A stretch of 34,663 nucleotides of DNA from Planctomycetota bacterium (GCA_024277285.1 JAJRVM010000216.1:1-34663), one strand, 5' to 3'. Positions 8,731 through 17,650 are shown, numbered from the stretch's first letter. Notes: a model not told the origin generated them from the letters alone. Translations and numbers: made by a program.

Positions 8731-8829
8731 GCCAACGTGCAGATATCACGTCGGCGTGGTACACTAGCGAACAATCGCCGGATGGACCAATCCAACTTCT
8801 CTGATTTTGGCTCAATGGAGCTTCTCATT

Positions 8830-9618
8830 ATGCCTTTATTCAATTCTGTTTCTTCCGCACGATTCGCGTGGGTCGTAGGAAGTTGTTTGTTGATCACCGC
8901 CTTGGGGTGCCCTGCTCAAGACGCATCGCCAGACTCGGGGAAGACGACGGATTCTGACACGGCCAGCGCGCCTGATTCCAGCGCGTCTGATTCCAACTCA
9001 ACTGGGGAGGCGAAAGAAACCGCGTCGTCCGAGTCGAAGAAGAGCAATCAGCCCGATATCACCGAAGGGACATTTGCTGGCAAATCCGACGCCACGGAGT
9101 CGGCTAAGGGGGAGAGTTCCAATCCAGCCAACACCAAAGCGGCCAACGCCAAAGCGGACGCGCAATTGATAGAGGCCGCGTCGGCTGGCCACTTGGCGGA
9201 GGTCAAGGAGGCGTTGGACGAGGGGGCTGGTATGCATGCGCGCGACGACTATGGCAATACCGCCCTGATGCTCGCGGCGTTTAACGGCCACGAAGCGGTC
9301 GTGCGATTGTTGATCGACCGGGGCGCGAAGGTTAACGCGGTCAATCCGGACGGACGTACGCCCTTGATGTTTGCAGCGACTTACAACGATCCTCGTACCG
9401 TACAGGCATTGTTGGTTAACGGGGCGATGGTCAATGTGCGCGATAATGGTGAGAAATTCACGGCCTTAATGTTCGCCGCGTCGGAAGGCCACGTGGACGT
9501 TGTGAAGCTTCTGTTGACTCATAATGCGGACAAGAAGCTGGTCGATGTTGACGGTGACAGCGCTGCGGATTTCGCCCGCAAGAACGGGCACATAAAAGTC
9601 GTGGAAGTGCTGAAGTAG
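8830..9618 (+). CDS. Ankyrin-repeat lipoprotein
   Basis: The product is 262 aa. The frame extends upstream to 8737, but ATG 8830 has GGAG at 8817-8820 and begins a signal sequence ending in LITALGC, a lipobox-like site with Cys about residue 27. A Ser/Asp/Thr/Lys-rich low-complexity linker follows to about residue 112. Four to five ankyrin repeats come next (DAQLIEAASAGHLAEVKEAL, GNTALMLAAFNGHEAVVRLL, GRTPLMFAATYNDPRTVQAL, FTALMFAASEGHVDVVKLLL and a final DGDSAADFARKNGH). It is probably a membrane-anchored protein-interaction module in the periplasm. The partner is unknown. Confidence 0.85.
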   Translation: MPLFNSVSSARFAWVVGSCLLITALGCPAQDASPDSGKTTDSDTASAPDSSASDSNSTGEAKETASSESKKSNQPDITEGTFAGKSDATESAKGESSNPANTKAANAKADAQLIEAASAGHLAEVKEALDEGAGMHARDDYGNTALMLAAFNGHEAVVRLLIDRGAKVNAVNPDGRTPLMFAATYNDPRTVQALLVNGAMVNVRDNGEKFTALMFAASEGHVDVVKLLLTHNADKKLVDVDGDSAADFARKNGHIKVVEVLK

Positions 9619-9863
9619 TCGGGATAATAGCCCCAGTCGGTGAGCGTGGCAGGATGAACTGTCGCCACGGTTGGGAGTTGCCGAATCTGTGGTTTGGCGG
9701 GCAGGGTGGTCTGGCGAGAAACTAGAAACGTGGGTGAGTGGCTCGCTGTTGCCCGAGCGCGGCGCCCGTTAGAATGATCGCTCAGACGGTTGGACATGCC
9801 GTTGCTGACACGTCTTCCCGAGCGAGTGTTTGGTCCGGTTCGATTGCATTGAAGAGGTACCTG

Positions 9864-11273
9864 ATGAGTCATTATTCGCGCACGTCCCAGTTCTTGTGTT
9901 TTTCGCTTTTGGTAATGACGGCATTCGGTTTGGCCACGGGTATGACGAGTGAACTCCAGGCTGAAGAAACAGCGCTTGACAAGTACGTTGCGAAACCCGA
10001 TTCGAGTTACGCGTGGAAAATCGTACAAACGGTCCGGCAACCAGGTTTGACCACGCTGGTCGTCGATATGAAGTCCCAGACCTGGCGGAGTTCTGTCGAG
10101 GTCGATCGGCCACTTTGGCAGCATTGGCTGGTCATTGCGAAACCAGACAAAGTGAGTTCGGAAACCGGGCTCCTGTTTATCTCGGGGGGCAGTAACGGTG
10201 GTGACCCGCCGACGCATCCTAACGATCGCATAGCGAAGCTCGCGGTCGCTTCGCAAAGTGTGGTGACCGCTTTGATGATGGTGCCGAATCAGCCGCTCGT
10301 CTTTCATGGTGACGGCAAGCCTCGCGTGGAAGATGATCTGGTCGCGTACACCTGGATTCAGTACTTCAAGACAGGTGATCCGACTTGGCCGGCGCGCAAT
10401 CCGATGGTTAAGAGCGCGGTACGCGCGATGGATACGATTACTGCCGTGTTGGCTTCAAAGGATGGCGGTCAGTTACCGGTCAATAAGTTCGTGGTCGCCG
10501 GCGGGTCGAAGCGAGGTTGGACGACTTGGTTGACAGGTGCCGTGGATAAGCGAGTGATCGCGATCGCTCCGATTGTCATTGACGTGCTGAACGTCGAGAA
10601 ATCGATGCGTCATCATTTCGCTGCGTATGGATTCTGGGCGCCATCGGTCGGGAACTATGTCGAGCAAAAAGTGTTTCAGTATCTCGGTACGGAAAAGATG
10701 GCTCAATTGCAAAAGCTGGTTGATCCGTACTTCTATCGGGATCGGCTGACCATGCCCAAGTTCATTATCAATGGTTCTGGGGATCAGTTCTTCCTGCCCG
10801 ATTCGTCGCAATTCTATTTTGACGATTTGCGCGGCGACAAGTACCTGTGTTACGTGCCTAACGCTGATCATTCGCTCGACGGTAGTGATGCGGTTGAGAG
10901 CTTGCTGGCATTCTACCTTACCATCCTGCGCAATAAACCTCGACCCGAAATTGCGTGGTCTCATGCTCCCGATGGGACGATTCGGGTCACCTGCAAGACC
11001 GCTCCCAAGGAAGTTCTCTTGTGGCAGGCGACCAATCCCGATGCACGTGACTTTCGCTTGGAGACGTTGGGGAAGAAGTACACGAAGACCGTCTTGCAAG
11101 CCCAAGACGATGGCAGCTTCGTTGCCACCATCGCGCCGCCCAAGAAAGGGTGGACCGCCTACTTCGTCGAGCTTGCGTTCGACATTGGTGAGCGCGTACC
11201 GTTCAAGCTGACGACGGCCGTGCGCGTCACTCCCGATGCACTCCCGTTCGCCGACAAGAATCCGGCGCAATAG
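9864..11273 (+). CDS. PhoPQ-activated pathogenicity-related (PqaA) family protein
   Basis: The product is 469 aa. ATG 9864 is chosen because GAAGAGG (9851-9857) lies 6 nt upstream and a signal peptide follows directly (cleavage near LQAEE, residue 33). The fold is an alpha/beta hydrolase. LLFISGGSNGG forms the oxyanion-side loop, VAGGSKRGW carries the likely nucleophile Ser215, and GSGDQFFLPDSS and NADHSLDG supply the Asp and His. A small beta domain ends the protein. The family is named for a PhoP/PhoQ-regulated Salmonella protein and is common in planctomycetes, where the substrate is unknown. It has no evident operon partner. Confidence 0.87.
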   Translation: MSHYSRTSQFLCFSLLVMTAFGLATGMTSELQAEETALDKYVAKPDSSYAWKIVQTVRQPGLTTLVVDMKSQTWRSSVEVDRPLWQHWLVIAKPDKVSSETGLLFISGGSNGGDPPTHPNDRIAKLAVASQSVVTALMMVPNQPLVFHGDGKPRVEDDLVAYTWIQYFKTGDPTWPARNPMVKSAVRAMDTITAVLASKDGGQLPVNKFVVAGGSKRGWTTWLTGAVDKRVIAIAPIVIDVLNVEKSMRHHFAAYGFWAPSVGNYVEQKVFQYLGTEKMAQLQKLVDPYFYRDRLTMPKFIINGSGDQFFLPDSSQFYFDDLRGDKYLCYVPNADHSLDGSDAVESLLAFYLTILRNKPRPEIAWSHAPDGTIRVTCKTAPKEVLLWQATNPDARDFRLETLGKKYTKTVLQAQDDGSFVATIAPPKKGWTAYFVELAFDIGERVPFKLTTAVRVTPDALPFADKNPAQ

Positions 11274-11710
11274 GAATCGACCTGTTCGGCCAGTTGCGAC
11301 GTCTTAGACTGGCTGCCCCGAATAGACGCCCCAAGTCTCAAGTCACTTGTCCAGCAGAACCTCGCCGATTGAGACGATCTCTTGAACTCCACCTGTGCTG
11401 CTAAAAAGGTCGGCCTTCGCTGGTGGAGTTGTTGATCCCGTCTTTGTGCTGCGCGTGGATGGCCGATGAGGTGCCGTGAGCAAGCATCTCGCAGCCGAGG
11501 GCAGCAATGCCACGGGCAAGAAGGACAGTGGCAGTTCTGTTCTTTTTTGACCATCATTTTCTTTGCCCTCCAAGGAGCACCACCGCAACGTCGTCCATAA
11601 GCGCAACGGGAGTGAAGGGCAAAGAAGATTACGGGCAAAAAACAGCGCTCGGTGGAACGTCTTCCGATCAGGTGGCCGTTTACCATTCTTCTTACTAACG
11701 GCAAGAAACT

Positions 11711-11790
11711 TGTGCTCGTGCGCAAATTCCGCGACCAACGGGAGTGGGGCAATGCAGTCCGAGCGGTAGCTCGTAGTTGGTTGGCGGCCC
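11711..11790 (+). repeat. Dispersed repeat R2, copy 1
   Basis: Positions 11754-11790 are a 37-bp exact match to the reverse complement of 22863-22899. The upstream part (TGTGCTCG, GCGCAA, GACCAAC) also matches 22900-22929, except for about 15 bp present only here. Confidence 0.8.
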
Positions 11791-12021
11791 AGCCGTCCTG
11801 GGAACGCCGAAGCACGTTCCAAGTCCCCGTACGCAACGTCGGGCGTTCCGCCGTCGCAGCTCGCGATAATCGGCATTTTGTCCGGCCAAATTGGCGTGTT
11901 GGCGGCGTTCGAGGTCGCTTTGCGGTGCTTTTTGGGCCAACCTTCCCGTTTCCGCTGCGATTAGGGCTCATTTCGCCCGGTTTTCTCGCCATTTCCACGT
12001 CGCGGTGCCCTTTCTGATTCT

Positions 12022-12036
12022 TGGCACGCTAGTTGC
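12022..12036 (+). promoter_or_regulatory. Sigma-54 (-24/-12) promoter of the hsp20-hsp20-dnaK operon
   Basis: TGGCAC at 12022-12027, five bases, then TTGC at 12033-12036, followed by AT. The GG and GC doublets have the invariant 10-bp gap. It ends 121 nt before the first hsp20 start codon, leaving a leader of about 110 nt. No CIRCE inverted repeat is seen in the leader. Confidence 0.8.
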
Positions 12037-12157
12037 ATATTGTTCCACCGTCACATTGCCGCGTCCTGGGCTTCAATGCCAGACGCGGCGCACGCGATAG
12101 CAACCTCACGTCTCGGTAGGTACGAGATCGAGATCATCAACCACAAGGGGGAAGAAG

Positions 12158-12607
12158 ATGTTTGGAACACGATGGCAACCACTCAACGTTGCAGCGACCG
12201 ACTGGAATCGTCTTCAGGGCGAGATGGAACGTGCATTTGAACGGCTGACCGGCGCTCCGGTTCGCCAGCTTGCACGGTCGACGTTTCCTGCGTTGAACAT
12301 GTGGGAGGAGGACGAGAAGTTTGTGGTCGAAGCGGAGTTGCCTGGCCTGGAACTCGACGCGTTGGAGATCCTCGTTAGTGGTGACAATCAGCTGACGCTC
12401 AAAGGCGAGCGGAAGCAGCCGGAAGTTGAGGGCGGTGCGTGGCACCGGCAAGAACGAGGGTTCGGCAGTTTCTCACGCACGTTGCAGTTGCCCGAGGACG
12501 TCGACCCGGATCAGGTGACCGCCGAATTGAAGGATGGCGTGTTGACCGTTACGTTGCCTAAGAGCGCGGAAGTCAAGCCACGAAAGATCGAGGTCAAGGC
12601 AAGTTGA
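12158..12607 (+). CDS. Hsp20 small heat-shock protein (first copy)
   Basis: The product is 149 aa. ATG 12158 follows a GGGGGAAGAAG ribosome site. After a short amphipathic N-terminus (MFGTRW, then DWNRLQGEMERAFERL) comes the alpha-crystallin domain, about residues 45-145. It includes VEAELPGLELDALEILV, LTLKGER, and the conserved ELKDGVLTVTLPK near the end. It is an ATP-independent holdase that binds unfolding proteins and passes them to DnaK. It is the first gene of a likely operon with a second hsp20 and dnaK, behind a sigma-54 promoter. The C-terminal IxI anchor is only loosely present (IEV). Confidence 0.95.
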   Translation: MFGTRWQPLNVAATDWNRLQGEMERAFERLTGAPVRQLARSTFPALNMWEEDEKFVVEAELPGLELDALEILVSGDNQLTLKGERKQPEVEGGAWHRQERGFGSFSRTLQLPEDVDPDQVTAELKDGVLTVTLPKSAEVKPRKIEVKAS

Positions 12608-12674
12608 GCAGTTTGCTGCAACGATTATCTTGCCAAGTGTTTTTGAGAATAACTCCACAAAAAGGGCCATATTC

Positions 12675-13067
12675 ATGTCAGATACAAAGAACGGAACTGC
12701 GACTTGTTGCGCCACGCCCGAGTTGAATGATGTGCAAGAGAGCACAACCTTTTGTCCCCGGTTCGACATTCAAGAAACGGATGACGAGTTGGTGCTCTAC
12801 GGTGACCTTCCGGGCGTTCGGCCGGACGATTTGGAAGTCCGATTCGAGAAGGGCGAGCTGACGGTTCACGGCAAGGTGTCTGGACGCCGCGAGAATTCGG
12901 AAGCACTCTACCGAGAATACGGGGTCGGCGATTTTTATCGCACCTTTACGGTTACGGAATCGGTCGATGCCGCCGCGATCTCGGCGGAACTCAAGAACGG
13001 GGTCCTGACCCTGCATTTGCCCAAATCGGAGGCGGCGAAACCGCGTCGGGTCCCGATCCAGACATAG
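12675..13067 (+). CDS. Hsp20 small heat-shock protein (second copy)
   Basis: The product is 130 aa. ATG 12675 is used; the upstream TTG at 12630 has no family support and would read into the 67-bp gap. The N-terminus is short and unusual, with a Cys-Cys pair (ATCCATPE, residues 11-12) and a third Cys in TFCPRFDIQ. The alpha-crystallin domain follows (LYGDLPGVRPDDLEVRF, LTVHGKVSGR, ELKNGVLTLHLPK) and the tail is VPIQT. It lacks the long N-terminal arm of copy 1, so the two probably differ in oligomer form or form mixed assemblies. It sits 36 bp before dnaK with no terminator between. Confidence 0.93.
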   Translation: MSDTKNGTATCCATPELNDVQESTTFCPRFDIQETDDELVLYGDLPGVRPDDLEVRFEKGELTVHGKVSGRRENSEALYREYGVGDFYRTFTVTESVDAAAISAELKNGVLTLHLPKSEAAKPRRVPIQT

Positions 13068-13103
13068 GGTGAACAGTTACGAAATAAGAAACGGAGCCAT
13101 ATT

Positions 13104-15047
13104 ATGAAAAACGAAAAGATTATCGGAATCGATTTGGGTACGACTAACTCGGTTGTCACCGTGGTGGAAGGGGGCGAGCCGAAGGTGATACCGAATGCGG
13201 AAGGAAACCGGTTAACGCCGAGCGTCGTCGCGTTTACCGACAAGGGTGAACTGGTAGGCGAGCCAGCGAAACGGCAGGCTGTGACGAACCCGAAAGGTAC
13301 GGTCTATTCCATCAAACGTTTCATGGGGCGCCGTCAGAACGAAGTGGTCGCGGAAGAGAAGATGGTACCCTACGAAGTCACCGGGATCGGTGACGACTAT
13401 GTTACGGTTTCAATCAACGGCAAGAGCTATACGCCACAAGAGATTTCGGCTAAGACGTTGCGCAAGCTGAAAGAGTCGGCCGAGTCGTATTTGGGGCATA
13501 AAGTGAACAAGGCGGTCATTACCGTTCCGGCCTATTACAACGATGCGCAACGCCAGGCGACTAAGGACGCGGGACAAATCGCCGGCCTGGAAGTGACGCG
13601 CATCATTAACGAGCCGACGGCGGCGGCGTTGGCGTACGGACTGGACAAGAAGAAGGACGAGAAAATCGTTGTCTTCGACCTCGGTGGTGGGACGTTTGAC
13701 GTCTCCGTCCTCGAAGTCTCGGGGGGCGGCAAGGATGCCAGCACGAAAGTGTTTCAAGTGCTGAGCACCAGTGGCGACACGCATCTGGGTGGCGATGATT
13801 TCGACGAAGTGTTGATCAACTACGTTGCGGACGAGTTTCAGCGTCAGCAGGGTGTTGATTTGCGTAAGGACACGATGGCACTGCAGCGATTGCAAGAAGC
13901 TTGCGAGAAAGCGAAACGCGAATTGAGCAGCGTTCCGCAAACGGACATTAACTTGCCCTTCATTACCGCGGATGCGAGCGGCCCCAAGCATTTGCAAGTG
14001 ACGGTTTCGCGATCTCAGTTTGAAAAACTGATCGATCCTCTTCTGGATCGGATCAAGAAACCGGTTGAGCAAGCGTTAGCAGATGCGAAACTCAGCACGA
14101 AAGACATTGACGAGATCGTGTTGGTTGGCGGGTCGACGCGTGTCCCCAAGGTCTACGCGTTGGTCAAGGATTACTTCGGCAAGGAGCCGCACAAGGGTGT
14201 GAATCCGGACGAAGTGGTCGCGATCGGTGCCGCCATCCAAGGCAGTGTGTTGGCCGGCGAACGCGACGATGTGCTGCTGTTGGATGTCACTCCGCTGTCG
14301 TTGGGGATCGAGACGCAGGGGGGCGTGTTCACCAAACTGGTGGAACGCAACGCCACGATCCCGATCGAAAAACGCGAGATCTTCAGTACGGCGGAAGATA
14401 GTCAGACGGCAGTGACCGTCCGTGTCTTCCAAGGCGAACGTGCCATGGCCGCTGATAATCGGCTGCTGGGCCAGTTCAACCTGGAGGGAGTCGCACCCGC
14501 ACCGCGCGGAGTGCCACAGATCGAGGTCACTTTCGACATCGATCAGAATGGTATTCTGAACGTGCACGCGAAGGAGAAAGCCACGGGTAAGGAAGCCTCC
14601 GTGCGAATCGAAGATTCGGCGGGATTGGATGAGGCGGATATCCGTCGTATGCAGCAGGATGCGGAGCAGCACGCCGACGAGGACAAGCGGAAACGCGAGC
14701 TGGTCGATTTGCGTAACCGTGCCGATCACCAGTGTTTCCAGCTCGAAAAGCTCATGGCCGAGCAACGCGACAAACTGTCTGAGGCCGACATGGAGCCGCT
14801 ACGCAAGTCGATCGAACGAACACGTTCGGTGGCGCAAGGCGACGATGCTCAGGCCATTAAGTCGGCGCTCCAAGAGCTGGATCAGGCGTCGCAGGCGCTG
14901 AGCCAGGTGTTGTACGCCCAGGCCCAGCCACAGCCGTGTGGTGCGACCGCCGGTTGTGCGCAAGGCAGTTGTGGCGAGACTGCTTACGGCAGTTCCTCGC
15001 CGACCGACGACGACGTGGTCGATGCCGAGTTTGAAGTCAAGTCGTAG
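13104..15047 (+). CDS. dnaK: Chaperone DnaK (Hsp70)
   Basis: The product is 647 aa, full length for the family. ATG 13104 has GGAG 8 nt upstream. The nucleotide-binding domain (about 1-385) shows [53 protein letters not shown] and [13 protein letters not shown]. The substrate domain begins near [14 protein letters not shown], and the lid and tail end in VDAEFEVKS. It refolds proteins in an ATP cycle, normally with DnaJ and GrpE, neither of which is encoded here. The linker before the acidic tail carries three Cys (612, 618, 623) in a Gly/Ala/Gln stretch, which is uncommon. Last gene of the operon, followed by a strong terminator. Confidence 0.97.
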   Translation: MKNEKIIGIDLGTTNSVVTVVEGGEPKVIPNAEGNRLTPSVVAFTDKGELVGEPAKRQAVTNPKGTVYSIKRFMGRRQNEVVAEEKMVPYEVTGIGDDYVTVSINGKSYTPQEISAKTLRKLKESAESYLGHKVNKAVITVPAYYNDAQRQATKDAGQIAGLEVTRIINEPTAAALAYGLDKKKDEKIVVFDLGGGTFDVSVLEVSGGGKDASTKVFQVLSTSGDTHLGGDDFDEVLINYVADEFQRQQGVDLRKDTMALQRLQEACEKAKRELSSVPQTDINLPFITADASGPKHLQVTVSRSQFEKLIDPLLDRIKKPVEQALADAKLSTKDIDEIVLVGGSTRVPKVYALVKDYFGKEPHKGVNPDEVVAIGAAIQGSVLAGERDDVLLLDVTPLSLGIETQGGVFTKLVERNATIPIEKREIFSTAEDSQTAVTVRVFQGERAMAADNRLLGQFNLEGVAPAPRGVPQIEVTFDIDQNGILNVHAKEKATGKEASVRIEDSAGLDEADIRRMQQDAEQHADEDKRKRELVDLRNRADHQCFQLEKLMAEQRDKLSEADMEPLRKSIERTRSVAQGDDAQAIKSALQELDQASQALSQVLYAQAQPQPCGATAGCAQGSCGETAYGSSSPTDDDVVDAEFEVKS

Positions 15048-15092
15048 AACGGGCCCTCCGCCCGCTCCAAGCAACTTGGCTGACCCATGTGC

Positions 15093-15135
15093 AAACGCCG
15101 CAACGTGCTCTGGCACGTTGCGGCGTTTCTTTTTT
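15093..15135 (+). terminator. Strong intrinsic terminator after dnaK
   Basis: 16-bp perfect stem (AAACGCCGCAACGTGC with GCACGTTGCGGCGTTT), loop TCTG, then CTTTTTT. It is the clearest intrinsic terminator in the window and closes the hsp20-hsp20-dnaK unit. Confidence 0.92.
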
Positions 15136-15180
15136 GGTAACCGTTCATTGCAACGACGACGTGATCGGCACCCCGAGGAA

Positions 15181-15290
15181 GGGACCGCGAATAAACGCGG
15201 AAAGACGCTGATGAAGAGACGCTCCGCCGGATTCGGCTCGGTCGGGCGCACGACTGGTCAGCTGCCAGCAACGCGCCCTTTGTCATTCGT
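15181..15290 (+). repeat. Dispersed repeat R1, copy 2
   Basis: It matches copies 1 and 3 at its start (GGGACCGCGAATAAACGCGG, AGACGCTGATGAAG) and in CGACTGGTCAGCTGCCAGCA. The central hairpin is decayed here. Confidence 0.75.
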
Positions 15291-15299
15291 GCTTGCCAT

Positions 15300-15427
15300 T
15301 GGAAGCCGGCTAGCCGGTTCGCACTGCGTGCAGTGTGCGACGGCGTGACGCGTGAAGGTTTAGAAGTGCGAGGTCAATCGGGATGGGGAACTCGTTTGCG
15401 CATCCGTGCCACTGCTCATTCCGTACG
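15300..15427 (+). repeat. 128-bp direct repeat D1, first unit
   Basis: Positions 15300-15403 read identically to 15521-15624 (104 bp). Then comes a 14-bp block containing CGTGCCACTGC (15405-15415), then ATTCCGTACG shared again. The two units are 221 bp apart. Confidence 0.9.
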
Positions 15428-15520
15428 TTTCCTAACGGCAGACACTCCAGCAAAGCGATAAACCGACGCGAACACGCAACCGCCAAGTTGAGCAGTGTGA
15501 AGCGTCAATCGAGCTACCAA

Positions 15521-15648
15521 TGGAAGCCGGCTAGCCGGTTCGCACTGCGTGCAGTGTGCGACGGCGTGACGCGTGAAGGTTTAGAAGTGCGAGGTCAATC
15601 GGGATGGGGAACTCGTTTGCGCATGCAGTGGCACGAACATTCCGTACG
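15521..15648 (+). repeat. 128-bp direct repeat D1, second unit
   Basis: Same 104-bp block as the first unit, but the 11-bp core is inverted: GCAGTGGCACG at 15625-15635, the reverse complement of 15405-15415. ATTCCGTACG (15639-15648) follows as in unit 1. Confidence 0.9.
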
Positions 15649-15652
15649 ACCG

Positions 15653-15678
15653 TTACCGGAGCCTTACGACTCCGGTAA
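15653..15678 (-). terminator. 9-bp hairpin downstream of the NtrC-type gene
   Basis: Arms TTACCGGAG and CTCCGGTAA, 8-nt loop. It lies 30 bp past the stop codon of the minus-strand regulator. No T-run follows on the minus strand, so termination is likely weak or factor-assisted. Confidence 0.5.
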
Positions 15679-15707
15679 GCCTGGCAAGGGTTGCGCTTTG
15701 TGCCGCG

Positions 15708-17330
15708 CTAGAAATCGAGATCGTATTCTTTGATCTTGCGCTGTAATGTTCGGACGCTGAGTCCCAGTATTTGTGCAGCGTCGGTCCGTCGTCCGCCGGT
15801 TTGTGACAACGCGCGGCGAATCGCCTCCTTCTCGATCTGGTCCATCGTCATCCCCGGTTGGATCAATGAATCGAGTGTGGATGAGGTGCCTTGGTTATCG
15901 AGATCCAGCAGTTCGAGGGCCGCTGTGGAACGGAGCGTGGTTGGGTTGACACCCAGCAACCGAATTGCTTGCTGTTTGTCGCCACGGGTGTGAGTCAGTA
16001 CTTGTTGCACCAATTCCGATTCCACATGGCTGATAATCTCGTCGTACAACTGATGAGATCCGGCCTGCAAATGCTGGGCGATCAATTGATGTAAAGTGCC
16101 GGACCCGGTCGTTGTGCACGAGGGGGAACCGTCGGCCGTGCCGCGCGATTGCATGGCACGCCGTACTGTGTCGGGAAGGAAACTGGGCAACAGGACCGGC
16201 CCGCTGGTTTGCAATACCGCTTGCCGAATCACATTCTGGATCTCGCGCACGTTGCCGGGCCAGAGATAATCGCGCAGCAGCTGCATGGCTTCGGGAGCGA
16301 TTCCTAAAACGTGCTTGTCCAGGTCCCGGTTTGCCGTACGCAGGAAATGCTCGACCAGCAAATCCAAGTCGTCGCCACGTTCTCGCACAGGCGGTAGATA
16401 GATCGTGTAGCCGTTGAGCCGATAGAACAGGTCTTCACGAAACTCGTTCTTGGCGACCATGGATTCCAGGTCTCGATGCGTTGCGGCGATAACACGCACG
16501 TCGGTTGCGATGACTTGCTCGCCACCCACACGCTGGAATTCCTGCTCTTGAAGTACCCGCAACAACTTGCTCTGTAGCAGTGGCGGCATGTCACCGATTT
16601 CGTCCAGGAACAGCGTGCCTCCGTTGCATTGTTCAAATTTGCCAATCCGTCGGCGATCGGCTCCGGTAAAGGCGCCTTTTTCGTGTCCAAACAATTCGCT
16701 TTCCAACAGCGGTTCGGGGATCGCTGCACAGTTGACTGCCAGGAACGGCCCCTTCGCGCGCCGGCTGAATTGGTACAGTGCCCGCGCGACCAGTTCCTTG
16801 CCCGTGCCGCTTTCGCCGCGAATCAGGACGGTGACATTTTGCGAGGCGACCAGGCCAATCGCCTTGTAGACCTCCTGCATGGCCGGCGAACGGCCGATAA
16901 TCACGTCACGCTCCTCTTCACCGGCGGCCTCGGGAGCCGTGCCGAATGCCACCGGATTGCGAATCATGCGGCGCACCTCCAGGGCACGCTCGACCACCCG
17001 TTTGACTTCCGCCACTCGCAACGGCTTGACCAGGTAGTCGAGCGCTCCGAGCTGCATCGCTTCGATCGCCGTGTTGCTGGATCCCGATGCCGTTACAAAA
17101 ATGACGGGCAACGTCGCGTCGATCTCACGTATCTTCCGGAATAGGTCGATTCCGTCACCATCGGGCAGCTTTACATCGAGCAGTGCCGCGTCAAGCGACC
17201 CCTGTTGAGCCAGCGCCAAGCCCTCTGCCACCGTCTCGGCGGGAACCGTCTGTACGTCTTGACGCTCCAGAATCTGAGTGAGCAATTTACGATCACCTCG
17301 ATCATCTTCAACCACAAGGATTCGCGACAT
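15708..17330 (-). CDS. Sigma-54-dependent response regulator, NtrC family
   Basis: The product is 540 aa from ATG 17330 (MSRILVVEDD). The frame extends to 17489, but the extra 53 residues have no family resemblance. The receiver domain (1-118) has the acidic pocket EDD at 8-10 and phospho-acceptor Asp52 in LLDVKLPDGDG. The AAA+ domain (about 143-380) has Walker A GESGTGKE (172-179), the sigma-54 contact loop GAFTGA (219-224) and Walker B GGTLFLDEIGD (238-248). The C-terminal Fis-type helix-turn-helix is AAQILGLSVRTLQRKIKEY. All catalytic parts are intact, so it should open sigma-54 promoters when phosphorylated. It is divergent from the hybrid kinase gene and 0.66 kb past dnaK, which makes it the natural candidate to act at the promoters at 12022 and 17567. 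Confidence 0.95.
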   Translation of the reverse strand: MSRILVVEDDRGDRKLLTQILERQDVQTVPAETVAEGLALAQQGSLDAALLDVKLPDGDGIDLFRKIREIDATLPVIFVTASGSSNTAIEAMQLGALDYLVKPLRVAEVKRVVERALEVRRMIRNPVAFGTAPEAAGEEERDVIIGRSPAMQEVYKAIGLVASQNVTVLIRGESGTGKELVARALYQFSRRAKGPFLAVNCAAIPEPLLESELFGHEKGAFTGADRRRIGKFEQCNGGTLFLDEIGDMPPLLQSKLLRVLQEQEFQRVGGEQVIATDVRVIAATHRDLESMVAKNEFREDLFYRLNGYTIYLPPVRERGDDLDLLVEHFLRTANRDLDKHVLGIAPEAMQLLRDYLWPGNVREIQNVIRQAVLQTSGPVLLPSFLPDTVRRAMQSRGTADGSPSCTTTGSGTLHQLIAQHLQAGSHQLYDEIISHVESELVQQVLTHTRGDKQQAIRLLGVNPTTLRSTAALELLDLDNQGTSSTLDSLIQPGMTMDQIEKEAIRRALSQTGGRRTDAAQILGLSVRTLQRKIKEYDLDF

Positions 17331-17566
17331 GAGTGTGGTACCGCTGGGGGGTGATAGGTCCGGGGCGTTGTTGGAGCGTCGAGTCAACAGCGCCACCGCA
17401 GGAAGCCGGAAATCGCCGGCAGTGAGCCTGAAAAACGGCCCTTTGTCTGTTCGGAGCTTGCTATCAGGCCGTAGTCCTTGTTGACCCATTCCGTGATTGT
17501 CGGATCATGGCCCTTTTTTTTCAAGGTTGCCACATCGAACTCGCTCCGATACAGAATAGCAGGTCT

Positions 17567-17581
17567 TGGCACGTCGATTGC
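17567..17581 (+). promoter_or_regulatory. Sigma-54 (-24/-12) promoter of the hybrid kinase gene
   Basis: TGGCAC (17567-17572), five bases, TTGC (17578-17581), then ATTATT. It shares TCTTGGCACG-N4-TTGCAT with the promoter at 12022 and has the same invariant GG-N10-GC spacing. It ends 166 nt before the chosen start codon. Confidence 0.8.
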
Positions 17582-17631
17582 ATTATTCGGATCTGTTTAG
17601 CCGATTGCAGCAACGGTGCTTTGAAAAGACA

Positions 17632-17650
17632 CCATGGGCTTGTCCCATGG
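17632..17650 (+). repeat. CTTGT-loop hairpin in the kinase leader
   Basis: Arms CCATGGG and CCCATGG, loop CTTGT (17639-17643); two further pairs form past a bulged G. It lies downstream of the predicted sigma-54 start site, so it would be part of the kinase mRNA 5' leader. Confidence 0.65.

Larger units (their letters stand above)
11274..12157. other. Long leader interval before the chaperone operon
   Basis: About 880 bp with no credible gene. It contains an 11-bp inverted repeat (TTCTTTGCCCT at 11559-11569 with AGGGCAAAGAA at 11616-11626), the dispersed repeat at 11711-11790, the block CGGCATTTTGT/CCAAATTGGCGT (about 11872-11899) and the sigma-54 promoter at 12022-12036. Open frames on either strand are built largely from the repeat. 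Confidence 0.6.

Noticed and set aside
11343..11876. 177-codon minus-strand frame in the chaperone leader
   Set aside because: Built largely from repeat DNA, no ribosome site, and composition unlike a folded protein.
11652..12017. 121-codon plus-strand frame before the hsp20 operon
   Set aside because: It contains repeat R2, whose translation also appears as a spurious frame at 22.8 kb. It ends just before the sigma-54 promoter.
12037..12157. CIRCE (HrcA operator) in the chaperone leader
   Set aside because: Searched for TTAGCACTC-type arms and found none.
14076..14765. 229-codon minus-strand frame
   Set aside because: Antisense of dnaK in codon-biased DNA; no recognisable protein.
15627..15642. 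TGGCAC-N5-TTCC in repeat unit D1 as a sigma-54 site
   Set aside because: The -12 element lacks GC, points toward the end of a convergent gene, and is part of a repeat.
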